A stretch of DNA of 64,000 nucleotides, taken from positions 1-64,000 of the forward strand of contig JBKEDC010000012.1 of NCBI GenBank assembly GCA_047975205.1, in the 5' to 3' direction. Positions within the stretch are counted from its first letter, which is position 1, and the number at the start of each line of letters is the position of its first letter. Below are positions 25,747 through 33,303 of the stretch, piece by piece. This stretch comes from JBKEDC01 sp047975205 (GTDB taxonomy: Bacteria; Bacteroidota; Bacteroidia; Bacteroidales; Prolixibacteraceae). Both the position numbers and the translations under genes were made by a program. Below the pieces are notes generated by a model. It did not search any database. It saw only the letters and a list, made by a program, of their open reading frames with translations, and was not told the DNA's origin.

Positions 25747-26556
25747 ATGATTACTTTGCGAAAGAAACCGATTCTGATAACTCTATTGCTTATTCTCTGC
25801 TCATTTGCTTATTCAGTAAAAGCAAAACCTATAAATTATCATTTAGTTTGGAGCGACGAGTTTAATTATCGCGGTTTTCCTGATACTACCAAATGGTCGT
25901 TTGCTACGGTTGGAAACTTCTTGCATTGGGGTAATAATGAATTACAATATTACACCCGGGAAGAAAAAAAAAATGCTTATGTATCTAAAGGTAACTTGCG
26001 AATACAAGCTATTAAGAACGGTGACAAAATAACCTCAGCTCGTTTGGAAAGTGCAGGTAAAGGTAATTGGAAACATGCCCGAGTGGAAGTTCGAGCAAAG
26101 CTGGCTTCGGGCAGAGGCGTATGGAGTGCAATTTGGCTTTTGCCCAGCAATTGGAATTTCTCGAAAGGTTATGTTGATGGAGAGATTGATGTTGCCGAAT
26201 ATTTAGGATTTAATCAAGATTCTGTGTTTCATGCTGTTCATACCTACACACATAACTTTGATCGAAAAGAAACAAATACCGATGCTACTCTGGTGTTTGA
26301 TTCGGTAGAAGCTTATCATGTTTATGCCGTGGAATGGAATAGCGATACCATCAGTTTTTTTATTGATGATAAACTTGTTCACAGTTACATTCGAACAGAA
26401 AATCTGCATTTGCGTTGGTCATTTAATCAACCTTATTCACTTATTTTAAACGTGGCAGTTGGTGGAGAATGGGCAGCAACAAAAGGAATTGATTATGATT
26501 GTTTCCCTGTTCAAATGTATGTAGATTATGTTCGAGTGTATGAAGCAGATTTGTGA
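25747..26556 (+). CDS. Secreted glycoside hydrolase family 16 (beta-glucanase type)
   Basis: This 269-residue protein, counted from the ATG at 25747, has a signal peptide (about residues 1-27) and one GH16 domain. The catalytic motif is GEIDVAEYL, with Glu146 as nucleophile, Asp148 and Glu151 as acid/base. The upstream LVWSDEFN (33-40) and the NNELQYYT segment are typical of laminarinase-type beta-1,3-glucanases. Agarase and carrageenase relatives share the motif, so the substrate is uncertain. A GTG three codons earlier is an alternative start. No TonB/SusD genes are adjacent, so it is not in a polysaccharide utilisation locus here. It ends two bases from the convergent PorE-like gene. Confidence 0.88.
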   Translation: MITLRKKPILITLLLILCSFAYSVKAKPINYHLVWSDEFNYRGFPDTTKWSFATVGNFLHWGNNELQYYTREEKKNAYVSKGNLRIQAIKNGDKITSARLESAGKGNWKHARVEVRAKLASGRGVWSAIWLLPSNWNFSKGYVDGEIDVAEYLGFNQDSVFHAVHTYTHNFDRKETNTDATLVFDSVEAYHVYAVEWNSDTISFFIDDKLVHSYIRTENLHLRWSFNQPYSLILNVAVGGEWAATKGIDYDCFPVQMYVDYVRVYEADL

Positions 26557-26558
26557 AT

Positions 26559-28226
26559 CTATTTTATAGCTGTAATCTTGAATGAAGTTCGTCGGTTTTT
26601 AGCCCGTCCTTCTTCTGTTTCATTTGAAGCAACGGGCATGAGTTCCCCATAACCTTTAAAACTTACTTGTGCAGAACTAATGCCGGAGTTTAAAAGATAA
26701 TCATATACTGCTTCAGCTCGTTGGGTCGATAATTTAAGGTTGTAGTCCCGACTTCCCTGATTATCGGAATGTCCATTAATTTCAATTTGGAGCTTTGGAA
26801 ATTGCTTAAATAAATCGACCAGCTTGTTTAGTTCACTGTAAGATTCGGGCAAAAGTTTGGAAGAATTATAATCAAAGAATATATTTTTGAGCACAATGGA
26901 ATGTCCTACACTTAGTTCGTCTAATTTTCCAAAATCATTAATTACAGGTGTCGGACGTACTTGTTCGGGTAAATCGAAACTATAAATGTCAACACCGTCA
27001 GAGCCTTTTCTATCAGAAGCGTAGTAAGCTGTTCTTCCATTGGCAGATACAATGAATCCCTGCTCATTCCGATAAGAATTAATAGGATATCCAATATTTC
27101 GAGCTTTACTCCAACAAGAATCAGGTTTAAATTGAGATAGAAAGATGTCGGTTTTACCAAGACCATCCCAAGTATCAGAAGCAAAATATAAGCTTTCTTC
27201 ATCTGGGTGTATAAAAGGCGATATTTCATTGCCCGAAGTGTTTATGGAATCACCCAAGTTTTCAGGAGTACCGCTTATGAGGACTCCTTTCTTACTAAAT
27301 CCATGAAGTTTGCAACGCCAAATATCTTTTGCTCCTTTCCCTCCTTTTCGGTTGCTTGAGAAATATAAATATTTGCCATTGGCTGCCACTGAAGGCTGCG
27401 AATCCCAAGCTGTGCTGTTAACCTTTGTTCCTGCATTTACCGGTTTTAACCACTTGCCGTTAATATTTCGACTGTAATAAATGTCGCAACTTCCGAAACT
27501 GTCGTTCCTGCCACAAGCCGTAAAGAATAAAAGTTTCCCGTCGGCAGTCACACTTTGAGCACCTTCGTTATCGGTAGTGTTGAGTTCGCTTAATGGAATA
27601 GCTTCACTCCATCCTCCATTCCTTTGCTTGCTTGATTGGTAGAAATCTTCATGAGGAGGAGTAACATCACTCATTAATCGAGTAAAAACAAGCACACTAT
27701 CGTCTATACTGATGCATGGCCAATATTCATTGGCAATTGAATTGATAGTTGGAGGTAAGCGTTTCGGGTTAAACTCAACAGAATCATTTACCAATTGAAT
27801 AGCAATAGAACAATGCTGCAATAATTGCTCGATCTTTGTTTTTAGTCTTTCATCTACGCCCTTATCGGCTATTTGGAGTAAAGTCTTCTCAGCTTGTTTG
27901 TATTCTCCAACCATATAGTTAGCTTCGGCAAGAATATAATACACCTTAGGAGAGTTTTCACCTACCGCTAAGGATTTATTTAAACTTTTAATCTGTTGAG
28001 GTATATGATTCGTTTCTTGGTAGATTTCAGCTTGTAATAAATAGCTGTTGATGTGTTTTTCATCAAGCCGAATAGCGCGGTCAATATGTTCAAGAGCTAA
28101 AGCATAATTTTTCATTCGATAGTTGCTCAAAGCCTCTTGAAACGCTTTCTCTGCCTTTTTATGTTGGGCAAAAGTTTCCAAATTCAATAAACATAGGCAA
28201 AAGAATATCAGTACAGGTATTTTCAT
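26559..28226 (-). CDS. PorE-like TPR/PD40/OmpA envelope protein
   Basis: This 555-residue exported protein (signal peptide about 1-20) has TPR repeats at about 22-150. WD40-like PD40 beta-propeller blades span about 165-410 (repeats such as DSQPSVAANGKYLYFSSNRK), and an OmpA peptidoglycan-binding domain covers about 440-555 (INGHSDNQGSRDYNLKLSTQ). The order matches PorE of the type IX secretion system, which anchors the machinery to peptidoglycan. The carboxypeptidase-regulatory-like domain usually found before the OmpA part is not evident. A direct role in type IX secretion is likely for the family but not proven for this copy. Confidence 0.82.
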   Translation of the reverse strand: MKIPVLIFFCLCLLNLETFAQHKKAEKAFQEALSNYRMKNYALALEHIDRAIRLDEKHINSYLLQAEIYQETNHIPQQIKSLNKSLAVGENSPKVYYILAEANYMVGEYKQAEKTLLQIADKGVDERLKTKIEQLLQHCSIAIQLVNDSVEFNPKRLPPTINSIANEYWPCISIDDSVLVFTRLMSDVTPPHEDFYQSSKQRNGGWSEAIPLSELNTTDNEGAQSVTADGKLLFFTACGRNDSFGSCDIYYSRNINGKWLKPVNAGTKVNSTAWDSQPSVAANGKYLYFSSNRKGGKGAKDIWRCKLHGFSKKGVLISGTPENLGDSINTSGNEISPFIHPDEESLYFASDTWDGLGKTDIFLSQFKPDSCWSKARNIGYPINSYRNEQGFIVSANGRTAYYASDRKGSDGVDIYSFDLPEQVRPTPVINDFGKLDELSVGHSIVLKNIFFDYNSSKLLPESYSELNKLVDLFKQFPKLQIEINGHSDNQGSRDYNLKLSTQRAEAVYDYLLNSGISSAQVSFKGYGELMPVASNETEEGRAKNRRTSFKITAIK

Positions 28227-28239
28227 GATACAAATATAT

Positions 28240-28247
28240 TAGCTTTG
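28240..28247 (+). promoter_or_regulatory. Candidate -7 element for the ATP-grasp gene
   Basis: TAGCTTTG fits TAnnTTTG, 16 bases before the ATG at 28264. Confidence 0.5.
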
Positions 28248-28263
28248 CTATAAATAAAAGCAT

Positions 28264-29472
28264 ATGATTGAGCATCACCCTAAACTCTTCCATTTTAACT
28301 CTACGTGTGAGATAGCCATTGCCAATGGTTCCCCTTATTTTAATACAACAGCTATACTTAATCAATTTGAGCAAGATTTAGCGAGTATAATGGCTGTTTT
28401 TGCCACAGATAATGATTATATACTTTGTGAGGAGAAACCAACGACAGAATTCCTTCAAATGATGAAATCGCTCGGTTTACCTCAAGTAAATTATATCAGT
28501 TTATCTGATGTGACAGCCATTCAAACAGCAAATAAATCGTTAACCTTTAATGCGCATTCTTGGGGTTGCAGTCCGGCAGAAGATTTTTATTTAAAGGATG
28601 TTAGGAGGATAGAAGAGCAATGGAAAGCGGATAAGTTACCAATTGTAGAAAGAGGTTATGTTGCTCAGCTATTCAATTCAGCATGGTTAGCCAATTGGAA
28701 TCATCCTTTGTTTGGGAGTATCAGCTCGATAGGCAGTTCAATTATCAGATCAGAGCAGGAGGCAGCCCAATATTTAAATGAAAATTTACCGGTAGTATTT
28801 AAATCTCCATTTAGCTCAAGTGGGCGGGGGCTAATGGTACTTCGTAAACCAATTCTAAATGATGCCAATAAGAAGTGGATAACTACAATTCTGAAGCAGC
28901 AAACTTATATTGTAGCTTCTAAGTGGTTAGATAAACAGCAAGATTTATCATTTCAATTCGATGCTACAGAATCGGGCTTAATCTTCGAAGGAGTGAGCTA
29001 CTTTAATACCAATACGAATGGGCAATACAAAGAGCACGAGCTTAATCGACATAATTTTAGCATTCATTATAATGAAGATACAATAACCCATATGGATTTG
29101 CTACACGTTGGCGAACAATTAAAAGATGTGCTTTCTCAATCTAAATTAGCAAAACTCCACAAAGGAAAATTTGGTGTTGATGCTTTAATATATAAAGAAC
29201 AAGATCGTTTAAAACTCCATCCCTTAGTAGAAATAAATCCGCGCTATACTATGGGAGCTGTAGCTTTGGCACTACAAAATTATATTCATGAGGAATCAAA
29301 AGGGTTTTATAAAATACACACAGTTGCCAAAGAATCTTATAGGGATTTTATTGCAGCTAAGCAACAAGGCAACCCTTTAGTTTTCGAGAATAATAAACTA
29401 AAAAAGGGAGTGATTTCTCTCACTCCCTTCCATAATCATTCAAAATTTGGTGCCTATTTGGAACTAATCTAA
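28264..29472 (+). CDS. Orphan ATP-grasp-fold protein of unknown substrate
   Basis: This 402-residue cytosolic protein is not a named enzyme that I recognise. The C-terminal two thirds look like an ATP-grasp fold. PVVFKSPFSSSGRGLMVL (about 174-191) resembles the lysine and glycine-rich nucleotide loop, and HPLVEINPRYTMG (about 319-331) resembles the E-x-N metal-binding strand. ATP-grasp enzymes join a carboxylate to an amine or thiol through an acyl phosphate. The N-terminal part is unique, and the neighbours give no pathway clue. It overlaps the convergent secreted-protein gene by four bases. Confidence 0.65.
   Translation: MIEHHPKLFHFNSTCEIAIANGSPYFNTTAILNQFEQDLASIMAVFATDNDYILCEEKPTTEFLQMMKSLGLPQVNYISLSDVTAIQTANKSLTFNAHSWGCSPAEDFYLKDVRRIEEQWKADKLPIVERGYVAQLFNSAWLANWNHPLFGSISSIGSSIIRSEQEAAQYLNENLPVVFKSPFSSSGRGLMVLRKPILNDANKKWITTILKQQTYIVASKWLDKQQDLSFQFDATESGLIFEGVSYFNTNTNGQYKEHELNRHNFSIHYNEDTITHMDLLHVGEQLKDVLSQSKLAKLHKGKFGVDALIYKEQDRLKLHPLVEINPRYTMGAVALALQNYIHEESKGFYKIHTVAKESYRDFIAAKQQGNPLVFENNKLKKGVISLTPFHNHSKFGAYLELI
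29400..29429 (-). terminator. Minus-strand terminator inside the end of the ATP-grasp gene
   Basis: On the minus strand AAGGGAGTGA pairs perfectly with TCACTCCCTT around a six-base loop, and six T residues follow (29405-29400). It lies 40-69 bases behind the stop of the secreted-protein gene 29469-30242, within the coding sequence of the opposing gene. Confidence 0.7.
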
Positions 29473-30242
29473 TAATATTTGTATTTGGCCTCTGTCAGAT
29501 CTTGAATTTCACCACCAACATAAGTTTCTCTACGTGTCCAATTTCCTTGATCATCATAAACATATTTATAGGTGGTGATAGCGATTAGCGTACCATCGGC
29601 ACTATATGTTTCGCTTGCTTTTTCATCCATGTGTTTGTTGTAACCGGAGGTAGAAACTGACCCTAATCTTTTTTTACCTTTAGTTAAAACATAATATTTA
29701 ATTTTAGATGGCTTGTTTAGTCCATCGGTGTAAATGTACTCTGATAGATATTGCTCGGTAGTATCTTTGTAGTTGCAGTAATTTTCATCAACCAATAACT
29801 TCTTGTCATACCGAAATCGGGTTCTTTCCATCGTATCGCCTTTTGCTGAAATAGAAGTAATTTCAATAATATTTTTTTTATCGTATTTAAAGTAGGCTGT
29901 TTTCCAAAGATGAGTAGAGGGTTTATTGATGTAATACTCTTGAGCAACGATACGCTTTCCATCATACTTGTATTTAAAATCCACCGGGAATTGAGTTTCG
30001 CCATCATTAAACACTTGGTTTTGTTTTATTCCTTTTTTGTCAAATATATAAGCAAATCCACTTCTTCCGGAAATAGCATTTTTGTTTCCTTTTATTTCAT
30101 TATGGTCAATGTAAGCCGGATAAGTATTTTGAATTATGCTTTCCACCTTGCCATGATAGGCACTTTGGAACTGTATTTGAGCTTGGGCGTATATATTCGC
30201 TGAAGCCATAGATAAAACTAGAAGGATAATTAGATTTTTCAT
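29469..30242 (-). CDS. Secreted protein with YD-like repeats, function unknown
   Basis: This 257-residue protein has a clear signal peptide (cleavage about after AQA near residue 21). The body is a series of short beta-rich units with YKYDGKRIV, YFKYDKKNII, RFRYDKKLLV and YKYVYDDQGNW, a pattern like the YD/RHS-type beta repeats seen in many Bacteroidetes secreted proteins. No enzyme motif, lipobox or sorting domain is seen. It is a single gene framed by two terminators. Confidence 0.6.
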   Translation of the reverse strand: MKNLIILLVLSMASANIYAQAQIQFQSAYHGKVESIIQNTYPAYIDHNEIKGNKNAISGRSGFAYIFDKKGIKQNQVFNDGETQFPVDFKYKYDGKRIVAQEYYINKPSTHLWKTAYFKYDKKNIIEITSISAKGDTMERTRFRYDKKLLVDENYCNYKDTTEQYLSEYIYTDGLNKPSKIKYYVLTKGKKRLGSVSTSGYNKHMDEKASETYSADGTLIAITTYKYVYDDQGNWTRRETYVGGEIQDLTEAKYKYY

Positions 30243-30304
30243 GATATTTTTTTGATTGCTCCAAAAGTATAAAATAATACAACTTCGTTGATATTAACGA
30301 ATGT

Positions 30305-30340
30305 AAAAAAAGCTCAACCATAAAATGATTGAGCTTTTTT
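30305..30340 (-). terminator. Terminator of the alpha-oxoamine synthase gene, probably two-way
   Basis: AAAAAAGCTCAA pairs with TTGAGCTTTTTT around an 11-base loop, so both strands have a T-tract. It lies 20 bases behind the stop of the gene at 30360-31610. Confidence 0.85.
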
Positions 30341-30359
30341 CAGGTATTGATTTCAGGAA

Positions 30360-31610
30360 TTAAATATGACCCATTGGTTTGATGGCATCGCCTTTAAATT
30401 CGCCGGCCTCCAGTTTTGTTCTTACTTTTTTGAAGCAATCGATAGTGTATTCCACATCTTCGAGCGTATGTGTTGATGTAGGGATAATACGCAAGATAAT
30501 TTCTCCTTTTGGTATAACCGGATAAACCACTACCGAGCAGAAGATATTATAAACTTCGCGCATTTCAACCACTACGTTAGTAGCTTCAACCACGCCACCT
30601 TTCATGTAAACAGGAGTTACGGGAGTGTTTGTTTTACCGATATCGAAACCGGCTTCTTTAAATCCGTTTTGAAGTGCATGAACGATAGTCCACAAGTTTT
30701 CACGAAATTCAGGGTGAGCTTTCAATAACTCTAAACGTTTTTGAGCTCCTACCACCAATGGCATAGGTAATGATTTTGCAAAAGTTTGCGAGCGCATATT
30801 GTAACGCAAGTAATTACAAACATCTTTCGATGAAGCCACAAAGGCACCGATTAAAGCCATCGATTTGGCAAATGTGCAGAAAAGAACATCAATTTTATCT
30901 TGCACATTGAAATGTTCTGCCGTTCCGGCTCCGGTTTTACCCATCGTACCGAATCCGTGCGCATCATCAACTAAAATGCGGAAGTTGAATTCATCTTTCA
31001 ATGCACAAATCTCATCCAATTTTCCCATATCGCCCGACATGCCGAATACACCTTCGGTAATAACCAAGATGCCTCCGCCTTGTTTTTCGGCGAGCTTAGT
31101 AGCGCGTTCTAATTGTTTGCGCAGGTTGTCAATATCATTATGAGGGAATACATAGCGTTTTCCCATATGCAGGCGCACACCATCAAGAATACAAGCGTGA
31201 GATTCGCTGTCATACACGATAACATCATTACGACCAACTAAAGCATCGATGATTGACACCATACCCTGATAGCCGAAGTTAAGCAAGAACGAATCTTCTT
31301 TATTAACGAAAGCAGCCAAGTCGCACTCCAATTGTTCGTGCAATGATGTTTGTCCCGACATCATGCGAGCACCCATCGGGTAGGCAAGACCCCAATCTTT
31401 AGCTCCTTGTGCATCGGCCTCGCGAACTTCGGGATGATTGGCTAATCCGATGTAGTTATTTAAACTCCAGTTTAAAACTTCTTTGCCTTGAAACATCATT
31501 CGAGGACCGATTTCGCCTTCTAACTTAGGAAATGCAAAATAACCATGAGCTTCTTTCATATGCTGACCGATGCTACCTTGGTTCGATCTGAATTTATCAA
31601 ATATATCCAT
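30360..31610 (-). CDS. Alpha-oxoamine synthase (glycine C-acetyltransferase or serine palmitoyltransferase type)
   Basis: This 416-residue PLP enzyme is read from the ATG giving MDIFDKFRSNQGSIGQH; a longer frame upstream lacks homology and covers a promoter element. Family landmarks are NNYIGLANHPEV, GARMMSGQTSLHEQLE, DSESHACILDG, the VDDAHGFGTMG aspartate/histidine pair and the PLP lysine in TFAKSMALIGAF. The group condenses an amino acid with an acyl-CoA: glycine with acetyl-CoA (Kbl) or serine with palmitoyl-CoA (sphingolipid synthesis, common in Bacteroidales). Sequence alone does not settle which. No threonine dehydrogenase gene is adjacent. Confidence 0.85.
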   Translation of the reverse strand: MDIFDKFRSNQGSIGQHMKEAHGYFAFPKLEGEIGPRMMFQGKEVLNWSLNNYIGLANHPEVREADAQGAKDWGLAYPMGARMMSGQTSLHEQLECDLAAFVNKEDSFLLNFGYQGMVSIIDALVGRNDVIVYDSESHACILDGVRLHMGKRYVFPHNDIDNLRKQLERATKLAEKQGGGILVITEGVFGMSGDMGKLDEICALKDEFNFRILVDDAHGFGTMGKTGAGTAEHFNVQDKIDVLFCTFAKSMALIGAFVASSKDVCNYLRYNMRSQTFAKSLPMPLVVGAQKRLELLKAHPEFRENLWTIVHALQNGFKEAGFDIGKTNTPVTPVYMKGGVVEATNVVVEMREVYNIFCSVVVYPVIPKGEIILRIIPTSTHTLEDVEYTIDCFKKVRTKLEAGEFKGDAIKPMGHI

Positions 31611-31640
31611 TGCTGTATTGTTTTGTTTTTTTACAAAGGG

Positions 31641-31648
31641 CAAAACTA
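31641..31648 (-). promoter_or_regulatory. Candidate -7 element for the alpha-oxoamine synthase gene
   Basis: On the minus strand this reads TAGTTTTG, a TAnnTTTG match 30 bases before the chosen start codon; it supports that start over the upstream one. Confidence 0.5.
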
Positions 31649-31790
31649 ATGTAAAGTTGATATTTTGAAGTGGGTTAAAATACTTAAAATAGAGCAAGAT
31701 TTTTTGTATTACTTGCCTTATTTACGCCTTTTCTTGATGAGAAGCCGGTCGAACTGATATGATTTCAACATTTCTTATTTTGCAGACTGC

Positions 31791-31925
31791 ATGAAACAAC
31801 TCCCTTCACTACTATTCTTGGTTGAAGATGAGCACAACCTTTCAGTAATATGCAAGATTAAAATGAGCAATGTCACGGTTGGCAAACTTGCCGGAGCACC
31901 GAGTGCAGCAGGCATGGATTTTTAA
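31791..31925 (+). pseudogene. Possible response-regulator receiver fragment
   Basis: A 44-codon frame starts MKQLPSLLFLVEDEHNLSVI, which resembles the first beta strand and acidic pocket of a receiver domain (LLVEDE-N-L). After about residue 24 the likeness disappears, and the frame ends at TAA 31923-31925 long before the phosphorylated aspartate. A near-match to the -7 promoter element (TATTTTG) lies 9-15 bases before the ATG. It may be the leftover start of a lost two-component gene. The evidence is only the short N-terminal match. Confidence 0.35.
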
Positions 31926-31943
31926 ACCGATTATGCTCATTCA

Positions 31944-31996
31944 ATAAAAAGATAGCACCACCTCAAGAGCATGCATGGTGTGGAGGTGGTGCTATC
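31944..31996 (-). terminator. Strong terminator of the RND metal-efflux operon
   Basis: On the minus strand GATAGCACCACCTC pairs perfectly with GAGGTGGTGCTATC (14 base pairs, 18-base loop) and TTTTTATT follows. It lies 43 bases behind the adaptor gene. Confidence 0.9.
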
Positions 31997-32039
31997 ATAG
32001 ATTGAGGAAAGACTAAGAGTATATCACACCATGCTTATA

Positions 32040-33227
32040 TTAATCTTCATGTTCTGTTTCTTCTTTTTTCAAATCTGCCATGAGGTAGTAAGCCGCATTC
32101 AACACGATTTGCGTATCATCGGGAAGCGGAGTTAACAGTTTAACTTCGGTATATCCCTCATCTTCTTTGCCGACTACCACTTCCACCATTTTAAAAGTTT
32201 GTGCATCGGGAGCATGAGGAGTTGCCAACTCTTTATCGAGCACAAAAATGTATGATTGCGTTCCTTCCGACACAATGGCATCATTAGGCAGCGTTTGCAC
32301 ATAGCTGTCGTTGGTGTGGATATGTCCCGAAACGTACATGCCCGGAATAAGCCCCTGAGGAACACTGTCGAGTTGGGCATGGATATGCACGGCACGTACA
32401 TTCGGTTCAAATTTCTTACCGATGGCAAATATCTTCGCACTAAGCTCGCCTTGTTGATTGGCTACGGTGAAATCAATCTTTTGACCAAGCTTAAGCAGCC
32501 CGGCATCTTTCTCATACACGAGGAAATCGGCATGAACCCGGCGATTATCAGTAATGTTGAAGAGTTTATCTTCGGCATTGACATAAGTGCCGAGTTTAAT
32601 CTTCACATCATTTACATAACCGCTGATGGGCGAAACGATGGGGCTGGTGCTTACAATAATACCATTCTTGGCATCATCTACCGATATGTGAAGCAAGTTT
32701 AACCGTGCTTTCAATCCTTCAAACTTAGCTTTCTCGGTGTTGAAGTCCGATTGTATTTGTTGAAAATCTTTGCCCGAACCCACCTTATTATCGAATAATT
32801 CTTTTTGCCGATTGTATTCCAATTCTAAAAATTGAAGCCTATTTGCCGATTTTGCAAAATCTTCCTGTATCGTGATGTAATCCGGATGTTCAAGTAAAGC
32901 TAATACCTGTCCTTGCTGCACTTTATCGCCGTCGAACACTTTAATTTCTTTCACATTACCGCCGATTATAGTGCTCACGTCGGCACTGGCAGCCGGAGGC
33001 ACTTCCAACTGTCCGTTTGTTTTAACTACCGTAGTTAAGTTGCGCATTTTGAATGTTCCCAATTCCAACTCCAAAACCTTACGCTGTTGTTTGTTTAACA
33101 CCACCACCCCCTCCGGGGCTTCACGATGTGTTTCGTGTTGCTCGTCGGAAGCTTGTTTATTCGTACCATTACCGCAAGATGTGAAGATTGCCGACAATAC
33201 CGCTATCATCAATATATAGAGTTTCAT
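32040..33227 (-). CDS. RND efflux periplasmic adaptor lipoprotein (CzcB type)
   Basis: This 395-residue protein is read from the ATG giving MKLYILMIAVLSAIFTSCGN, whose Cys18 ends a lipobox, so it is a lipoprotein; the frame extends upstream without a signal and is rejected. The membrane-fusion layout is a barrel-lipoyl half (TIIGGNVKEIKVFDGDKVQQ), a helical hairpin (about 130-185), the second lipoyl half (SPISGYVNDVKIKLG) and a beta-barrel and membrane-proximal domain. It links the pump to the outer-membrane factor. A His-containing N-terminal linker (HETHREAPEG) may bind metal. It follows the CzcA-TolC gene by 76 bases. Confidence 0.9.
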   Translation of the reverse strand: MKLYILMIAVLSAIFTSCGNGTNKQASDEQHETHREAPEGVVVLNKQQRKVLELELGTFKMRNLTTVVKTNGQLEVPPAASADVSTIIGGNVKEIKVFDGDKVQQGQVLALLEHPDYITIQEDFAKSANRLQFLELEYNRQKELFDNKVGSGKDFQQIQSDFNTEKAKFEGLKARLNLLHISVDDAKNGIIVSTSPIVSPISGYVNDVKIKLGTYVNAEDKLFNITDNRRVHADFLVYEKDAGLLKLGQKIDFTVANQQGELSAKIFAIGKKFEPNVRAVHIHAQLDSVPQGLIPGMYVSGHIHTNDSYVQTLPNDAIVSEGTQSYIFVLDKELATPHAPDAQTFKMVEVVVGKEDEGYTEVKLLTPLPDDTQIVLNAAYYLMADLKKEETEHED

Positions 33228-33303
33228 TTTCTGTTGTTTTTTAAGTATAGATATTAAGCGTTGATATCCGATTGCTATTTGTTTTATCGTTAATTCAGCC
33301 ATT

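Larger units (their letters stand above)
31611..32039. other. Gene-poor region between two minus-strand units
   Basis: This holds the promoter of the alpha-oxoamine synthase gene, a possible 44-codon receiver-domain fragment on the plus strand (31791-31925) and the strong terminator of the RND efflux operon (31944-31996). Nothing else is supported. Confidence 0.6.

Noticed and set aside
28224..28238. TATATTTG directly before the PorE-like start as a leaderless promoter
   Set aside because: The element would end four bases before the ATG; a similar near-contact occurs at the 43357 gene. Both may be chance in AT-rich DNA, so I did not annotate them.
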